Assembly (NCBI RefSeq): GCF_000153325.1
Contig: NZ_CH724143.1
Location: forward strand, 244,784 to 308,783
Direction of reading: 5' to 3'
From: Photobacterium sp. SKA34
GTDB taxonomy: Bacteria; Pseudomonadota; Gammaproteobacteria; Enterobacterales; Vibrionaceae
DNA: 64,000 nucleotides
Below the pieces are notes generated by a model, which was not told the origin of the DNA, made no database searches, and worked only from the letters and a program-made list of their open reading frames with translations. This document shows positions 1-10,463 of this stretch, piece by piece. The position numbers and the translations under genes are program-made. Numbering within the stretch: position 1 is the first letter of the stretch; the number at the start of each line of letters is the position of its first letter.

Positions 1-105
1 AGCAAAGAAGCACCTGAAACTGAATTAGCACCTGATGAGCCAATTGGCGATGGTATTGATGCGTTGACGAAAGAAGACGATACCGATACAAAACCTCAGG
101 CTTAA
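1..105 (+). CDS. ftsH: FtsH C-terminal end (partial)
   Basis: Open frame entering from the left edge and stopping at TAA 103-105; only the last 34 residues are present. They form an acidic, low-complexity tail rich in Glu, Asp and Pro, like the disordered C-terminal tail of the membrane AAA+ zinc protease FtsH. The identification rests mainly on position: ftsH directly precedes folP and glmM in Vibrionaceae and Enterobacteriaceae. No catalytic part is visible, so this is an inference from gene order. Confidence 0.7.
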   Translation, partial: SKEAPETELAPDEPIGDGIDALTKEDDTDTKPQA

Positions 106-118
106 TTTAGCGTTGAAT

Positions 119-151
119 AAAAACCCTGGCCTTGGTCAGGGTTTTTTTTAT
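119..151 (+). terminator. rho-independent terminator after ftsH
   Basis: Inverted repeat AAACCCTG / CAGGGTTT with a short loop, followed by a run of T, directly after the ftsH stop and before folP. Confidence 0.75.
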
Positions 152-172
152 CTTGATAAAATGGAATAGCAG

Positions 173-1006
173 ATGCAGTTAACCAGTCGTAATAAAAATT
201 TAGATCTATCTACCCCACAGGTCATGGGTATTTTAAATGTTACGCCAGATTCATTTTCAGATGGTGGACAGTTTACTCGTATCGATTATGCGCTAAACCA
301 TGTGGAAAGCATGCTACAAGCTGGCACATCCATTATTGATATCGGTGGTGAGTCAACGCGACCTGGTGCTAAAGACGTGGCACTTAATGAAGAGTTGGAT
401 CGCGTGGTACCGATTATAGAAGCTATCCGTCAACGTTTTGATTGTTGGATTTCAATTGATACCAGTAAAGCTCTGGTCATGAAAGAGGCGGTAAATGCTG
501 GGGCTGATCTGATTAATGATGTTCGTGCGTTACAAGAGCCGAATGCATTAGAGATTGCCGCAAAAGCGAATGTGCCGATTTGCTTGATGCATATGCAAGG
601 CCAGCCTCGTACAATGCAGCACCAACCGAATTATAATCATCTTATTCAGGATGTTTCTGATTTTCTGAGTGAGCGAATTTCAGCGTGTGAAAATGTTGGT
701 ATTTCACGTCAGCAGTTGATCCTTGATCCAGGTTTTGGATTTGGTAAAACGCTTGAACATAATTATCAATTGTTGGCGAAATTTGAACAATTTCACCAAT
801 TTGGTTTACCTGTATTAGCGGGGATGTCGCGTAAATCAATGATATTCAATTTATTAGGTAAGCCACCTGCTGAATGTCTCGCGGGTAGTTTAGCTTGTGC
901 TACCATTGCAGCAATGAAAGGTGCGCATATTGTTCGTGTTCATGACGCTAAAGAAACAGCTGAAGTTATGAAAATTTATAATATGGTAATGCAACAAGCG
1001 AAATAA
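173..1006 (+). CDS. folP: dihydropteroate synthase FolP
   Basis: Condenses 6-hydroxymethyl-dihydropterin pyrophosphate with p-aminobenzoate to give dihydropteroate in cytoplasmic folate synthesis; it is the sulfonamide target. The 277-residue protein has usual family length. Visible signatures are MGILNVTPDSFSDGG (about residues 18-32), GGESTRPGA (58-66), the INDV segment, LILDPGFGFGK and the C-terminal SRKS and RVHD motifs. It sits between ftsH and glmM, the usual enterobacterial and vibrio order, about 70 bp ahead of glmM. The chosen ATG is the first in frame; the ribosome-binding site in front of it is weak. Confidence 0.96.
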   Translation: MQLTSRNKNLDLSTPQVMGILNVTPDSFSDGGQFTRIDYALNHVESMLQAGTSIIDIGGESTRPGAKDVALNEELDRVVPIIEAIRQRFDCWISIDTSKALVMKEAVNAGADLINDVRALQEPNALEIAAKANVPICLMHMQGQPRTMQHQPNYNHLIQDVSDFLSERISACENVGISRQQLILDPGFGFGKTLEHNYQLLAKFEQFHQFGLPVLAGMSRKSMIFNLLGKPPAECLAGSLACATIAAMKGAHIVRVHDAKETAEVMKIYNMVMQQAK

Positions 1007-1078
1007 AAATGAATTGTGATGCTCACTTAATTAGTATTAGTGCGTCACAGAAGTATTCAACATAGCTAGGAGCAAAAC

Positions 1079-2416
1079 ATGTCTGAACGTAAGTTCTTTG
1101 GTACTGATGGTATTCGTGGTTTAGTAGGTGAAGCACCAATTACACCTGACTTTGTAATGAAGTTAGGTTGGGCTGCTGGTCGCGTACTATCGCAAACTGG
1201 GACAAAAAAAGTCTTAATTGGTAAAGATACCCGTATCTCTGGCTATATGTTGGAATCTGCGTTAGAAGCAGGCTTAGCAGCTGCAGGCTTAAAAGCCGCA
1301 TTCACCGGACCAATGCCAACACCAGCAGTTGCTTATCTTACTCGTACGTTTCGAGCAGAAGCCGGTATTGTTATTTCAGCATCACATAACCCGTATTACG
1401 ATAACGGTATAAAGTTTTTTTCTGCAAAAGGTACTAAGTTACCTGATGATATTGAGCTAGCAATTGAAGCTGAAATGGAAAAACCATTAACCTGTGTAGA
1501 ATCAGCATTACTTGGTAAAGCTTATCGTATCGATGATGCAGCTGGACGTTACATTGAATTTTGTAAAGGTACTTTTCCAACCCATTTAAGCCTTGAAGGT
1601 TTTAAGATTATTGTCGATTGTGCCCACGGCGCGACTTACCATATTGCACCTAAAGTTTTTTCTGAACTAGGCGCTGAAGTTATCGCTATTGGTTGTGAGC
1701 CTAATGGTGTGAACATTAACGACAAAGTAGGAGCAACTGATGTCGCTGCGCTTCAGGCTAAAGTGCTTGAAGAAAAAGCGGATTTTGGTATCGCACTGGA
1801 TGGTGATGGCGATCGTGTGATCATGGTTGATGAGCTAGGGAACAAAGTTGATGGTGACCAAATTGCCTACATTATCGCTCGCGATGCATTACGCCGTGGC
1901 GAGCTAAAAGGGGGTGTTGTTGGTACATTGATGACAAATATGGGCATGGAAGTTGCTCTTAAGAATTTAGGCATTCCATTTGTACGTGCCAAAGTAGGCG
2001 ATCGTTACGTAATGGAAGAGCTGCAGAAGCATGACTGGTTGATTGGTGCTGAGAACTCTGGTCATGTCATTTTGCTTGATAAAGTGACAACCGGCGATGG
2101 TATTGTTGCTGGCCTTCAAGTTATGGCATCAATCGTTGCAAGTAAGATGAGCTTAAAAGAACTTTGTGATGGTATGGTTATGTTCCCTCAAGTACTTGAA
2201 AATGTACGCTTCAAAGGGACATCAGATCCATTAAAGTCTGATGCAGTTATTACTGCAACTAAATTAGTTGAAGAAAAGTTAGGTGATAATGGTCGAGTAT
2301 TGCTACGTAAGTCAGGCACTGAGCCATTAATTCGTGTTATGGTTGAAGGTCAAGATGCGGCTGATGTTCAGCAATATGCTCTTGATATTGCAAAAGCAGT
2401 AAAAGAAAACTGTTAA
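1079..2416 (+). CDS. glmM: phosphoglucosamine mutase GlmM
   Basis: Interconverts glucosamine-6-phosphate and glucosamine-1-phosphate on the route to UDP-GlcNAc, feeding peptidoglycan and LPS. The 445-residue length matches the family. The phosphoserine loop ISASHNP puts the catalytic Ser at residue 102; the Mg-binding loop DGDGDR is at about 241-246; the C-terminal phosphate-binding motif [12 protein letters not shown] is intact. The ATG is preceded by TAGGAG at good spacing. It probably shares transcripts with folP and has a terminator downstream. Confidence 0.97.
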   Translation: MSERKFFGTDGIRGLVGEAPITPDFVMKLGWAAGRVLSQTGTKKVLIGKDTRISGYMLESALEAGLAAAGLKAAFTGPMPTPAVAYLTRTFRAEAGIVISASHNPYYDNGIKFFSAKGTKLPDDIELAIEAEMEKPLTCVESALLGKAYRIDDAAGRYIEFCKGTFPTHLSLEGFKIIVDCAHGATYHIAPKVFSELGAEVIAIGCEPNGVNINDKVGATDVAALQAKVLEEKADFGIALDGDGDRVIMVDELGNKVDGDQIAYIIARDALRRGELKGGVVGTLMTNMGMEVALKNLGIPFVRAKVGDRYVMEELQKHDWLIGAENSGHVILLDKVTTGDGIVAGLQVMASIVASKMSLKELCDGMVMFPQVLENVRFKGTSDPLKSDAVITATKLVEEKLGDNGRVLLRKSGTEPLIRVMVEGQDAADVQQYALDIAKAVKENC

Positions 2417-2468
2417 TTTGCATTTCGCGATAAATTTCAACTCTGAATTTTATCGAATAAAGAAAGAA

Positions 2469-2500
2469 GGCAGAGTAGCGTGATACTCTGCCTATATTTT
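2469..2500 (+). terminator. terminator after glmM
   Basis: Stem GGCAGAGTA / TACTCTGCC around a short loop, followed by TATATTTTTA. It separates glmM from the secG-tRNA unit. Confidence 0.75.
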
Positions 2501-2680
2501 TATGTCGACTTCGTTTTGGCTAAATGTTGTGCAAGTGATGTGGTGTAAAGCATTTTTCATCAAATATTACTTGTCACTACGATAGGGTTTCGCTAGTATG
2601 CAGTCGCTCCTTGGAAGATGGAGTGCGCTGGCCCTGCATAGAGCAAAGCTGGCATAGCAATTTAACCATAGGTGGAAGCC

Positions 2681-3022
2681 ATGTACGAAATTCTACTTGT
2701 GATTTATCTTGTCGCCGCGCTTGGTGTAATTGGCCTAGTTTTGGTACAGCAAGGTAAAGGCGCAGATATGGGAGCCTCATTTGGGGCTGGAGCATCAGGC
2801 ACATTGTTTGGCTCTAGCGGTTCCGGTAACTTTTTAACCCGAATGACAACAGTTTTGGCTGCAATTTTCTTTGTTATAAGTCTTGTTCTTGGCAATATGA
2901 GTGCAAAACAAGCAACAGAGGGAAGTGGTTGGGATAACCTAACTGCACCAGCGACAATACAACCTGTTGTTGAAAAAACAAAAACTGAGAAGGCACCATC
3001 AACTGATGAGATCCCTCAGTAA
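2681..3022 (+). CDS. secG: protein translocase subunit SecG
   Basis: Small inner-membrane subunit that assists SecYE in protein export. The 113 residues have two membrane segments (about 1-22 and 50-72) around the conserved loop QQGKGADMGASFG and the FGSSGSGNF stretch, then a disordered charged tail. I chose the ATG at 2681, giving the family N-terminus MYEILLV with GGTGGA just before it; a GTG nine bases earlier is in frame but overlaps that site. It is followed closely by two tRNA genes, as in E. coli. Confidence 0.96.
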   Translation: MYEILLVIYLVAALGVIGLVLVQQGKGADMGASFGAGASGTLFGSSGSGNFLTRMTTVLAAIFFVISLVLGNMSAKQATEGSGWDNLTAPATIQPVVEKTKTEKAPSTDEIPQ

Positions 3023-3033
3023 TTAAAGATTTA

Positions 3034-3118
3034 GCCGAGATGGTGAAATTGGTAGACACGCTAGCATGAGGTGCTAGTGCCGCAAGGTGTAGGGGTTCAA
3101 GTCCCCTTCTCGGCACCA
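3034..3118 (+). tRNA. leuU: tRNA-Leu (GAG)
   Basis: Class II tRNA with acceptor GCCGAGA pairing TCTCGGC, long variable arm, T-loop GTTCAAGTC and encoded CCA end (3116-3118). The anticodon loop ATGAGGT inside stem CTAGC/GCTAG gives anticodon GAG, reading CUC/CUU. It lies between secG and the initiator tRNA, matching the E. coli leuU position. Confidence 0.96.
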
Positions 3119-3175
3119 TTATACTGGTTACTTGTAAAAGTAACGCCCGAACGATATAATTCGTTAGAATTCGGA

Positions 3176-3252
<77 letters not shown>

Positions 3253-3342
3253 CTTTCCTGAAAATAAACTATTCTTAAATGCGAATGTTTGTTTTCTTAT
3301 TGAGGCAACTTTATAGAGCCTCGGTAATCAGGGTCCAGTAAT

Positions 3343-3371
3343 AAAAAACCCCGTAATTCGGGGTTTTTTAT
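3343..3371 (+). terminator. terminator/attenuator before rimP
   Basis: AAAAAACCCCG / CGGGGTTTTTT hairpin with a T run between metY and rimP. In E. coli the comparable position carries leaky terminators that let transcripts read from metY into the nusA operon; the same role here is an inference. Confidence 0.75.
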
Positions 3372-3440
3372 TATCTGAAACATGACCATTCAGGTATCTA
3401 CTGGGCTTTATGCCCTTTTTTTGTTTCCAGGGGGGTTGTT

Positions 3441-3896
3441 TTGACAGCTTTAGAGACACAATTAACCGAGATGCTCGAACCATCAGTACTAGCTTTAGGC
3501 TTTGAATTGGTAGGTTTAGAGTTCATTCGTGCTGGTGAGCACTCCACACTTCGCGTATTTATTGACCACGAAAATGGTATCAATGTAGATGGTTGCGCAG
3601 AAGTTAGTCGCCAAATAAGTGCAGTGATGGATGTTGAAGATCCAATTACTGTGGCTTATAACTTGGAAGTATCTTCCCCTGGATTGGAAAGACCACTATT
3701 CAAAGCAGCACATTATCAGCAGTTTGTTGGCCACGAAGCTAACATAGTGTTAAAAATGGCGATGGGTAACCGTCGCAAGTGGAAAGGTGACATTGTCGCA
3801 GTTGAAGGCGAATTGATCACACTTAAAGTAGATGGCAATGAAGAGTCCTTTGCACTGAGCAATATCTCGAAGGCCAACCTGGTTCCAAAATTCTAA
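3441..3896 (+). CDS. rimP: ribosome maturation factor RimP
   Basis: Binds the 30S precursor and aids late assembly of the small subunit. The 151 residues match the family, with the strongly conserved core [16 protein letters not shown] and NRRKWKG, and an SH3-like C-terminal domain ending KANLVPKF. The start is TTG at 3441, preceded by the strong site AGGGGGG at suitable spacing; no better ATG exists without cutting the conserved N-terminus. First gene of the rimP-nusA-infB-rbfA-truB operon, 22 bp ahead of nusA. Confidence 0.95.
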   Translation: MTALETQLTEMLEPSVLALGFELVGLEFIRAGEHSTLRVFIDHENGINVDGCAEVSRQISAVMDVEDPITVAYNLEVSSPGLERPLFKAAHYQQFVGHEANIVLKMAMGNRRKWKGDIVAVEGELITLKVDGNEESFALSNISKANLVPKF

Positions 3897-3918
3897 CCGC
3901 TAAATTGGGGCATTAGAA

Positions 3919-5406
3919 ATGAACAAAGAAATTTTGGCTGTCGTAGAAGCGGTATCCAACGAAAAAGCTGTTCCACGTGAGCGTATTTTTGAAGCACTAG
4001 AAATTGCACTTGCAACAGCAACCAAAAAGAAACACGAAGCAGAGATTGAAGTTCGTGTTGCTATTGATCGTAAAACGGGTGAGTTTGAAACTTTCCGTCG
4101 CTGGAAAGCGGTAGAAGAAGTGACTCAACCAACGCTTGAAATCACACTTGAAGCGGCACAGTTTGAAGATCCAACAATTGTTGCTGGCGATTACGTTGAA
4201 GATGATATTGAATCTGTAACGTTTGACCGCATTACGACACAAACAGCTAAGCAAGTTATCGTACAAAAAGTACGTGAAGCTGAGCGTGCTCAAATTGTTG
4301 AGCAGTTTATCGATAACGAAGGTGAGTTAATCACAGGTATCGTTAAAAAAGTAAACCGTGATGCGGTTATTATTGACTTAGGTAGTAATGCAGAAGCTGT
4401 GATCCAACGTGATGATCAGCTTCCACGTGAAAACTTCCGTCCGGGTGACCGTGTACGTGGTCTGCTATATAAAGTTGCGCCAGAAGCGCGTGGCTTCCAG
4501 TTATTCATGACACGTTCAAAACCGGAAATGTTGTGTGAATTATTCCGCATTGAAGTGCCAGAAATGGGCGAAGAGCTTATTGAACTAATGGGCGCGGCTC
4601 GCGATCCTGGCTCTCGTGCAAAAATCGCAGTAAAAACTAACGATAAGCGTATTGACCCTGTTGGTGCGTGTGTTGGTATGCGTGGTGCACGTGTTCAAGC
4701 TGTTTCTAGTGAACTTGCGGGTGAGCGTATTGATATCGTGCTTTGGGATGAGAACCCAGCACAATATGTTATCAATGCAATGGCACCAGCTGAAGTTGAT
4801 TCAATTATTGTTGATGAAGATAACCACACAATGGATATTGCAGTGCAGAAAGATAATCTTGCACAAGCTATCGGTCGTAGTGGTCAAAACGTTCGCCTAG
4901 CCTCTCAACTCACAGGTTGGGAACTAAACGTTATGACAGTTGAAGATCTTCAGAAGAAGCACCAAGAAGAAGCGAAAGAGTCAATTGAAGTGTTTACTAA
5001 GCATCTTGATATTGATGAAGATTTTGCAACGGTATTGGTTGAAGAAGGCTTCACAACGTTAGAAGAAATTGCTTACGTTCCATTAAGTGAGCTAATGGAT
5101 GTTGATGGTCTTGATGAAGAGACTATCGATCAACTACGTAGTCGTGCAAAAGCTGCGCTAACTACGCTTGCGCTTGCTAAAGAAGAAACGCTTGACGGTG
5201 CTGAGCCAGCTGAAGACTTATTAGGTCTTGAAGGTTTAGAGCGTGAATTGGCGTTCAAATTTGCAGCGAAAGGTATTTGTACGCTTGAAGATCTTGCTGA
5301 TCAGGGAACTGATGACTTGACCGACATTGAAGGCGTGGACGATGCAAAAGCGGGTGAGCTAATTATGGCTGCGCGTAATATTTGCTGGTTCAGCGACGAA
5401 GCGTAA
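3919..5406 (+). CDS. nusA: transcription termination/antitermination factor NusA
   Basis: RNA polymerase-bound factor that modulates pausing, termination and antitermination. The 495-residue layout is the full enterobacterial form: N-terminal RNAP-binding domain (1-125), S1 domain (about 135-200, with [15 protein letters not shown]), two KH domains (about 210-345, with [13 protein letters not shown]), and two acidic helix-hairpin-helix repeats (365-495) of which the second can contact alpha-CTD. Operon partner of rimP and infB; 26 bp separate its stop from infB. Confidence 0.97.
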   Translation: MNKEILAVVEAVSNEKAVPRERIFEALEIALATATKKKHEAEIEVRVAIDRKTGEFETFRRWKAVEEVTQPTLEITLEAAQFEDPTIVAGDYVEDDIESVTFDRITTQTAKQVIVQKVREAERAQIVEQFIDNEGELITGIVKKVNRDAVIIDLGSNAEAVIQRDDQLPRENFRPGDRVRGLLYKVAPEARGFQLFMTRSKPEMLCELFRIEVPEMGEELIELMGAARDPGSRAKIAVKTNDKRIDPVGACVGMRGARVQAVSSELAGERIDIVLWDENPAQYVINAMAPAEVDSIIVDEDNHTMDIAVQKDNLAQAIGRSGQNVRLASQLTGWELNVMTVEDLQKKHQEEAKESIEVFTKHLDIDEDFATVLVEEGFTTLEEIAYVPLSELMDVDGLDEETIDQLRSRAKAALTTLALAKEETLDGAEPAEDLLGLEGLERELAFKFAAKGICTLEDLADQGTDDLTDIEGVDDAKAGELIMAARNICWFSDEA

Positions 5407-5432
5407 TAAAAATAAAGCAAGGGAGGAGCATT

Positions 5433-8165
5433 ATGTCAGAGGTTACCGTTAAAACATTGGCGGAAGAAATTGGTACGCCAATTGACCGTTTACTTCAGCA
5501 GCTTTCAGAGGCTGGTATTGCTAAGAATGCTGATGAAAATGTAAGCCAAACCGAAAAGCAGGCGTTACTAAACCATCTCCAAAAAGAGCATGGAGGTAGC
5601 AGTAATACTGACGGCGCTCCAAATCGTCTTACTTTGCAACGCAAGACACGCAGTACGCTTAGTGTGTCTGGTAGCGGCGGCAAGAACAAAAATGTTCAAG
5701 TAGAAGTGCGTAAAAAGCGCACTTACGTCAAACGTTCAGCTTTAGAAGACGAACAACGCGCAGCAGAAGAAGCTGTGAAGCGTGAAGCCGAAGAAGCCGC
5801 AAAACGTGAAGCGGAAGCTATTGCCAATAAAGCAGCTGAAGAAGCAGCAAAACGTGACGCTGATGAAGCGGCGAAACGTGCCAAAGAAGAGCAGAGTAAA
5901 GCAGAAGAGTCTGCAAAACGAGAAGCGGAAGAAAAAGCAAAGCGAGACGCAGAGGACAAAGCGAATCGTACCAAACAGGACAAGCGTAAAGCTGAAGATA
6001 AAGCTTTACGCGCCGTCGCTGACAAACAGGCTAAACTAGATGCTGAGGCACTACAGCGTCGTCTGGAAGAGGAAGCCAAGCGAAAAGCCGAAGAAGAAAG
6101 TCAGCGTCAGCTAGAAGAGGCTCGCAAGATGGCAGAACAGAATGAAAAGAACGGGGTAAAACCTGATCAAAACGTAAGTATGGAAAAATCTGATTACCAT
6201 ACAACGACATCAACTTACGCACGTGCTGCGGAAGATGAACAAGACCGCAAAGAAGAAACTTCTCGCCGTCGTAAGAAGAAAAAACCTGCTGCTAAGCAAG
6301 ATGAGCGCGGTGGCCGTGGTGGCCGTAACCAACGTGGTCGCGGTAAACCTCAAATGAACAAACCAAGCTCAATGCAACACGGCTTCGACAAAACAGCGCA
6401 AGTTGCTAAGCAAGACGTTGTTATTGGCGAAACAATTGTTGTTTCTGAACTTGCTAATAAGATGTCTGTAAAAGGCGTTGAAGTTATCAAGGTGATGATG
6501 AAGATGGGCGCTATGGCGACTATCAACCAAGTTATCGACCAAGAAACAGCAGCACTTGTTGCTGAAGAAATGGGTCACAAAGTTGTTCTACGTAAAGAGA
6601 ATGAGCTAGAAGAAGCCGTTCTTTCTGATCGTAACGCAGATGACTTAGCAAAAGTTTCTCGTGCTCCTGTTGTAACTATCATGGGTCACGTTGACCATGG
6701 TAAAACATCAACACTTGACTACATTCGTAAAGCGCACGTAGCTTCTGGTGAAGCGGGTGGTATTACTCAGCACATCGGTGCATACCACGTTGAAACTGAC
6801 AACGGCATGATCACTTTCCTTGATACTCCTGGACACGCAGCGTTTACAGCTATGCGTGCTCGTGGTGCTCAAGCGACAGATATCGTTGTACTTGTGGTTG
6901 CAGCTGACGATGGTGTAATGCCTCAAACAATCGAAGCAATCCAGCACGCGAAAGCGGCAGGTGTTCCTTTGATCGTTGCGGTAAACAAGATCGATAAAGA
7001 AGGTGCTAACCCAGATAACGTTAAAAATGAGCTTGCTCAATACGACGTTATTCCTGAGGAGTGGGGCGGTGAGAACATTTTTGTTCACATCTCTGCGAAA
7101 CAGGGTACAAACATCGAAGGTTTACTAGAAGCTATTCTACTTCAGTCAGAAGTACTTGAATTAACAGCAGCCTCTGAAGGCATGGCTAAAGGTGTGGTTG
7201 TAGAATCACGTCTAGATAAAGGCCGTGGTCCTGTAGCGACTGTTCTTGTTCAAGAAGGTACACTTCATAAGGGCGATATCGTTCTTTGTGGTCTAGAGTA
7301 CGGTCGTGTTCGTGCGATGCGTAACGAACTAGGTCAAGAAATCGAAGAAGCGGGTCCATCTATCCCTGTAGAGATCTTAGGTCTTTCAGGCGTACCTGCA
7401 TCTGGTGACGAAGCGACTGTTGTACGTGACGAGCGTAAAGCACGTGAAGTTGCACTTTATCGTCAAGGTAAATTCCGTGATGTTAAACTAGCTCGCCAGC
7501 AGAAAGCGAAACTAGAGAACATGTTCTCTAACATGACTGCAGGTGAAGTTGCAGAGCTTAACGTTGTGCTTAAGGCTGACGTTCAAGGTTCTGTAGAAGC
7601 TATCGCAGATTCTCTACGTAAACTTTCAACTGATGAAGTTAAAGTGAATATCGTAGGTTCTGGTGTTGGTGGTATTACTGAAACTGACGCAGTACTTGCA
7701 GCTGCTTCTAACGCTATCGTGCTTGGTTTCAACGTTCGTGCTGATGCGTCTGCGCGTCGTACTATCGAAAATGAAAACCTAGACTTACGTTACTACTCAA
7801 TCATTTACCAGCTAATTGACGAAGTTAAAGCGGCAATGGGCGGTATGCTTGCTCCGGAATTCAAGCAAGAGATCATTGGTCTTGCTGAAGTTCGTGACGT
7901 ATTTAAGTCACCTAAGATCGGCGCAATCGCTGGTTGTTTGGTAACTGAAGGTACTATCAAGCGTAATAACCCTATCCGTGTTCTACGTGAAAACGTAGTT
8001 ATCTACGAAGGTGAGCTTGAGTCGTTACGTCGTTTTAAAGATGACGTTAACGAAGTTAAGAACGGCTACGAATGTGGTATCGGCGTTAAGAACTACAATG
8101 ATGTTCGCGTTGGTGACCAGATCGAAGTTTACGAAATTGTTGAAATTCAGCGTACTCTTGATTAA
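5433..8165 (+). CDS. infB: translation initiation factor IF-2
   Basis: GTPase that brings fMet-tRNA to the 30S P site and promotes subunit joining. The start is the ATG at 5433, after GGGAGGAG, giving [14 protein letters not shown]; upstream in-frame codons overlap the nusA end and are rejected. The 910 residues comprise an N1 fold, a long charged Ala/Glu/Lys/Arg-rich linker (about 110-250), an Arg/Gly basic patch, and the core with G1 GHVDHGKTS (about 418-426), DTPGH (464) and NKID (518-521), followed by the C1/C2 domains. An internal start for a shorter isoform, known in E. coli, is possible but not demonstrable here. Confidence 0.97.
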   Translation: MSEVTVKTLAEEIGTPIDRLLQQLSEAGIAKNADENVSQTEKQALLNHLQKEHGGSSNTDGAPNRLTLQRKTRSTLSVSGSGGKNKNVQVEVRKKRTYVKRSALEDEQRAAEEAVKREAEEAAKREAEAIANKAAEEAAKRDADEAAKRAKEEQSKAEESAKREAEEKAKRDAEDKANRTKQDKRKAEDKALRAVADKQAKLDAEALQRRLEEEAKRKAEEESQRQLEEARKMAEQNEKNGVKPDQNVSMEKSDYHTTTSTYARAAEDEQDRKEETSRRRKKKKPAAKQDERGGRGGRNQRGRGKPQMNKPSSMQHGFDKTAQVAKQDVVIGETIVVSELANKMSVKGVEVIKVMMKMGAMATINQVIDQETAALVAEEMGHKVVLRKENELEEAVLSDRNADDLAKVSRAPVVTIMGHVDHGKTSTLDYIRKAHVASGEAGGITQHIGAYHVETDNGMITFLDTPGHAAFTAMRARGAQATDIVVLVVAADDGVMPQTIEAIQHAKAAGVPLIVAVNKIDKEGANPDNVKNELAQYDVIPEEWGGENIFVHISAKQGTNIEGLLEAILLQSEVLELTAASEGMAKGVVVESRLDKGRGPVATVLVQEGTLHKGDIVLCGLEYGRVRAMRNELGQEIEEAGPSIPVEILGLSGVPASGDEATVVRDERKAREVALYRQGKFRDVKLARQQKAKLENMFSNMTAGEVAELNVVLKADVQGSVEAIADSLRKLSTDEVKVNIVGSGVGGITETDAVLAAASNAIVLGFNVRADASARRTIENENLDLRYYSIIYQLIDEVKAAMGGMLAPEFKQEIIGLAEVRDVFKSPKIGAIAGCLVTEGTIKRNNPIRVLRENVVIYEGELESLRRFKDDVNEVKNGYECGIGVKNYNDVRVGDQIEVYEIVEIQRTLD

Positions 8166-8200
8166 TTATCAACGTCGCTAACTGATTCAACAACATGATT

Positions 8201-8226
8201 ATGGGGAGCTTCGGCTCCCCATTCTT
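8201..8226 (+). terminator. hairpin between infB and rbfA
   Basis: Perfect GGGGAGC-TTCG-GCTCCCC hairpin with a UUCG tetraloop, followed by ATTCTTTC rather than a clean T run. It may be a weak terminator or an mRNA processing and stability element inside the operon. Confidence 0.55.
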
Positions 8227-8258
8227 TCAAGAGCCCTATTCTTAGAGAGAGCAACAAA

Positions 8259-8654
8259 ATGGCAAAAGAATTTAGCCGTACCCAACGTGTAGCACAACAG
8301 CTACAAAAAGAATTAGCTGTCATTCTACAGCGTGAAATCAAAGATCCAGCGATCGCAATGACAACGATTTCAAGCGTTGATGTATCACGTGATATGAATT
8401 ACGCCAAAATCTATGTGACGTTTTTCCCAATCGGTGAGCAAACCGCTGAAGGTAGCCTAGCAGCACTACGTGAAATGGCTCCTTACATTCGCTCACTATT
8501 AGGTAAAGAGATCCGTTTACGTGTAACACCTGAGCTGAACTTTATTTTTGATCAGTCTCTAACAGAAGGTATGCGTATTTCAAACCTAGTATCGAAAGCA
8601 GTACGTGACGATGAAGATCGTCGTGATGAAGACGAAGAGAAAGGCGAGGAGTAA
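8259..8654 (+). CDS. rbfA: 30S ribosome-binding factor RbfA
   Basis: KH-fold protein needed for 16S rRNA 5' end maturation and cold growth. The 131 residues start [16 protein letters not shown] and contain ITSVDVSRD-like and AKIYVTF strands and the LRVTPELNF segment typical of the family, ending in a charged acidic tail. The gene follows infB and ends 2 bp before truB, so the two are translationally linked. Confidence 0.95.
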   Translation: MAKEFSRTQRVAQQLQKELAVILQREIKDPAIAMTTISSVDVSRDMNYAKIYVTFFPIGEQTAEGSLAALREMAPYIRSLLGKEIRLRVTPELNFIFDQSLTEGMRISNLVSKAVRDDEDRRDEDEEKGEE

Positions 8655-8656
8655 GC

Positions 8657-9607
8657 ATGGCACGTCGTCGTAAAGGTCGCCCAATTAATGGTGTCATTTT
8701 AGTTGATAAGCCTACGGGAATTAGTTCAAACGATACCTTACAGAAAGTAAAACGTATCTTTTTTGCGCAAAAAGCGGGCCATACTGGTGCGCTTGATCCT
8801 TTGGCGACGGGGATGCTGCCCATCTGTTTTGGTGAAGCAACAAAGTTTTCTCAGTTTTTGTTAGATTCAGATAAACGCTATCGTGTGATCGCGAAACTGG
8901 GCGAACGTACAGATACGTCTGATTCTGATGGTGAAGTGGTAGAAACACGTGATGTAAACGTTAATCGTGAGCAACTCGAAGCGTGTATTGATAAGTTCCG
9001 TGGTACAACTGATCAGATCCCATCGATGTATTCTGCGCTGAAGTACAAAGGGCGTAAATTATACGAATATGCGCGTGAAGGCGTCGAGGTTCCTCGTGAA
9101 TCACGAAAAATCACTGTTTATTCTGTTGATTTACTGCGTTTTGATAATGATGAAGTCGAAATGGAACTTCATGTATCAAAAGGTACTTATATTCGTACTA
9201 TCGTTGATGATCTTGGCGAAATGCTAGGTTGTGGTGCTCACGTTATCATGTTGCGTCGTACAGGGGTTTCTAACTTCCCGTATGAGCGAATGGTTACTAT
9301 TGAGCAGTTACAAGCGATGCTTGATGATGCAAAAGCCAATGAGATCGAGCCTGGCTCTGTACTGGATGCTTTATTGCTATCAACCGATACTGCAGTACAA
9401 GATTTGCCTGAAGTTAATATCAATGCTGAGATTGCGGTGCATGTGCTTAATGGTAATCCAGTACATGCTGACAATGTTCCCGAAGAAGGAACGTTAGTGC
9501 GTATTTCTGTTGGTTCTGAGCGTGAGTTTATTGGTGTCGGTACTATCGATATCAAAGGTATGCTGGCGCCAAAACGCGTAATGGCGAATGAACATCAGCA
9601 AGAATAA
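8657..9607 (+). CDS. truB: tRNA pseudouridine(55) synthase TruB
   Basis: Makes pseudouridine 55 in the T-loop of tRNAs. The catalytic Asp is residue 47 in the box [12 protein letters not shown]; the downstream YRV, SALKYKG and KGTYIRT motifs are present, followed by a C-terminal PUA-like domain. The 316 residues are of usual length. The ATG overlaps a GGAG-rich end of rbfA, indicating coupled translation. Last gene before the separately promoted rpsO. Confidence 0.96.
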   Translation: MARRRKGRPINGVILVDKPTGISSNDTLQKVKRIFFAQKAGHTGALDPLATGMLPICFGEATKFSQFLLDSDKRYRVIAKLGERTDTSDSDGEVVETRDVNVNREQLEACIDKFRGTTDQIPSMYSALKYKGRKLYEYAREGVEVPRESRKITVYSVDLLRFDNDEVEMELHVSKGTYIRTIVDDLGEMLGCGAHVIMLRRTGVSNFPYERMVTIEQLQAMLDDAKANEIEPGSVLDALLLSTDTAVQDLPEVNINAEIAVHVLNGNPVHADNVPEEGTLVRISVGSEREFIGVGTIDIKGMLAPKRVMANEHQQE

Positions 9608-9703
9608 TATGTAATAATCGAAGCGCTTATTGGTTTGTTTTTAATGAATGCAATTAAGTCTTTTATTTATTGCTTTTTATTGCCGTGGTTACTAATTATT
9701 CGC

Positions 9704-9732
9704 TTGTAGTTCTCTATATCGATCAGTATAAT
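9704..9732 (+). promoter_or_regulatory. candidate rpsO promoter
   Basis: TTGTAG, 17 bases, then a perfect TATAAT at 9727-9732, in the 196-bp truB-rpsO gap. E. coli rpsO also has its own promoter here. The -35 is imperfect, so the call is moderate. Confidence 0.55.
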
Positions 9733-9803
9733 CCGCGGCTTGGGTGCCGGCTGAATCAGAGATTGGCGGCACAAATTAAAACATCTTGTATTAGGAATGA
9801 GTT

Positions 9804-10073
9804 ATGTCTCTGAATGCAGAAACTAAAGCAGCAATCGTTGCAGATTACGCACAATGTGAAAATGATACTGGTTCTCCTGAAGTTCAGGTTGCACTTTTAA
9901 CAGCGCAAATCAACCACCTTCAAGGTCACTTTGCTAACCACAAACACGACCACCACAGCCGTCGCGGTCTACTACGTATGGTTTCTCGTCGTCGTAAGCT
10001 TCTAGATTACCTAAAAGGTAAGAACCTAGATCGTTACCAAGACCTAATCAAGCGTCTAGGCCTACGTCGCTAA
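9804..10073 (+). CDS. rpsO: 30S ribosomal protein S15
   Basis: Primary 16S rRNA-binding protein of the central domain, 89 residues as in E. coli. It shows the conserved [16 protein letters not shown] and the basic [20 protein letters not shown] stretch. AGGAATGAGTT precedes the ATG. E. coli S15 represses its own mRNA through a pseudoknot at the start; the same region here was not folded. Followed by a strong terminator and then pnp. Confidence 0.98.
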   Translation: MSLNAETKAAIVADYAQCENDTGSPEVQVALLTAQINHLQGHFANHKHDHHSRRGLLRMVSRRRKLLDYLKGKNLDRYQDLIKRLGLRR

Positions 10074-10084
10074 GATTGCTTTTA

Positions 10085-10118
10085 GAAAGGAGCCTAATGG
10101 CTCCTTTCTTTTTGTTTT
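10085..10118 (+). terminator. terminator after rpsO
   Basis: GAAAGGAGCC-TAAT-GGCTCCTTTC hairpin followed by TTTTTGTTTT. In E. coli the rpsO terminator is partly read through into pnp. Confidence 0.85.
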
Positions 10119-10309
10119 AAAAAAAGATAATACATACCGCAGTTCATACTTTTCCTTCTGTTATTTTCCTCAATTTCGTCTACTATCTGTACCGAAGTTA
10201 ATCTTATGTTTGTTGTATGCATGCTAAGGCAGGAATATGATGGATAAAGAGAGATGCTGTAGTTAATCCCATTTTTATGTATCACGAGTCGTTTTCGTCG
10301 ACCTTTAGG

Positions 10310-10359
10310 TCGCGGCTAATAAAATACCTCATCATGATGAGATATTTCCTTAGTCGCGA
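10310..10359 (+). promoter_or_regulatory. pnp leader hairpin, candidate RNase III site
   Basis: Two arms of about 25 nt (10310-10334 and 10335-10359) pair almost end to end, with only three mismatches and one G-U pair, closing on TCATGA. It lies about 100 nt before the pnp start. In E. coli a long pnp leader hairpin is cut by RNase III and then used by PNPase to limit its own expression; position and size here match that model. The rest of the 345-bp gap (10119-10463) shows no gene; a smaller CGACC-TTTA-GGTCG hairpin overlaps the left arm and could be an alternative fold. Confidence 0.75.
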
Positions 10360-10463
10360 TACGTGAAATTACATGAAAGTGAATATCATCACATGACGCT
10401 GTTGTTTGTCTTAGTTATAATTAGCAGGCAAATAGAAAGCGGAATATATTTAAGGAAATTCAC

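Noticed and set aside
2577..2804. Minus-strand open frame over the secG start
   Set aside because: Lies antisense to secG and its leader without homology or ribosome site.
5723..6079. Ser/Ala-rich open frame on the minus strand
   Set aside because: It is the antisense of the repetitive charged linker of IF-2, with no ribosome site or recognisable domain.
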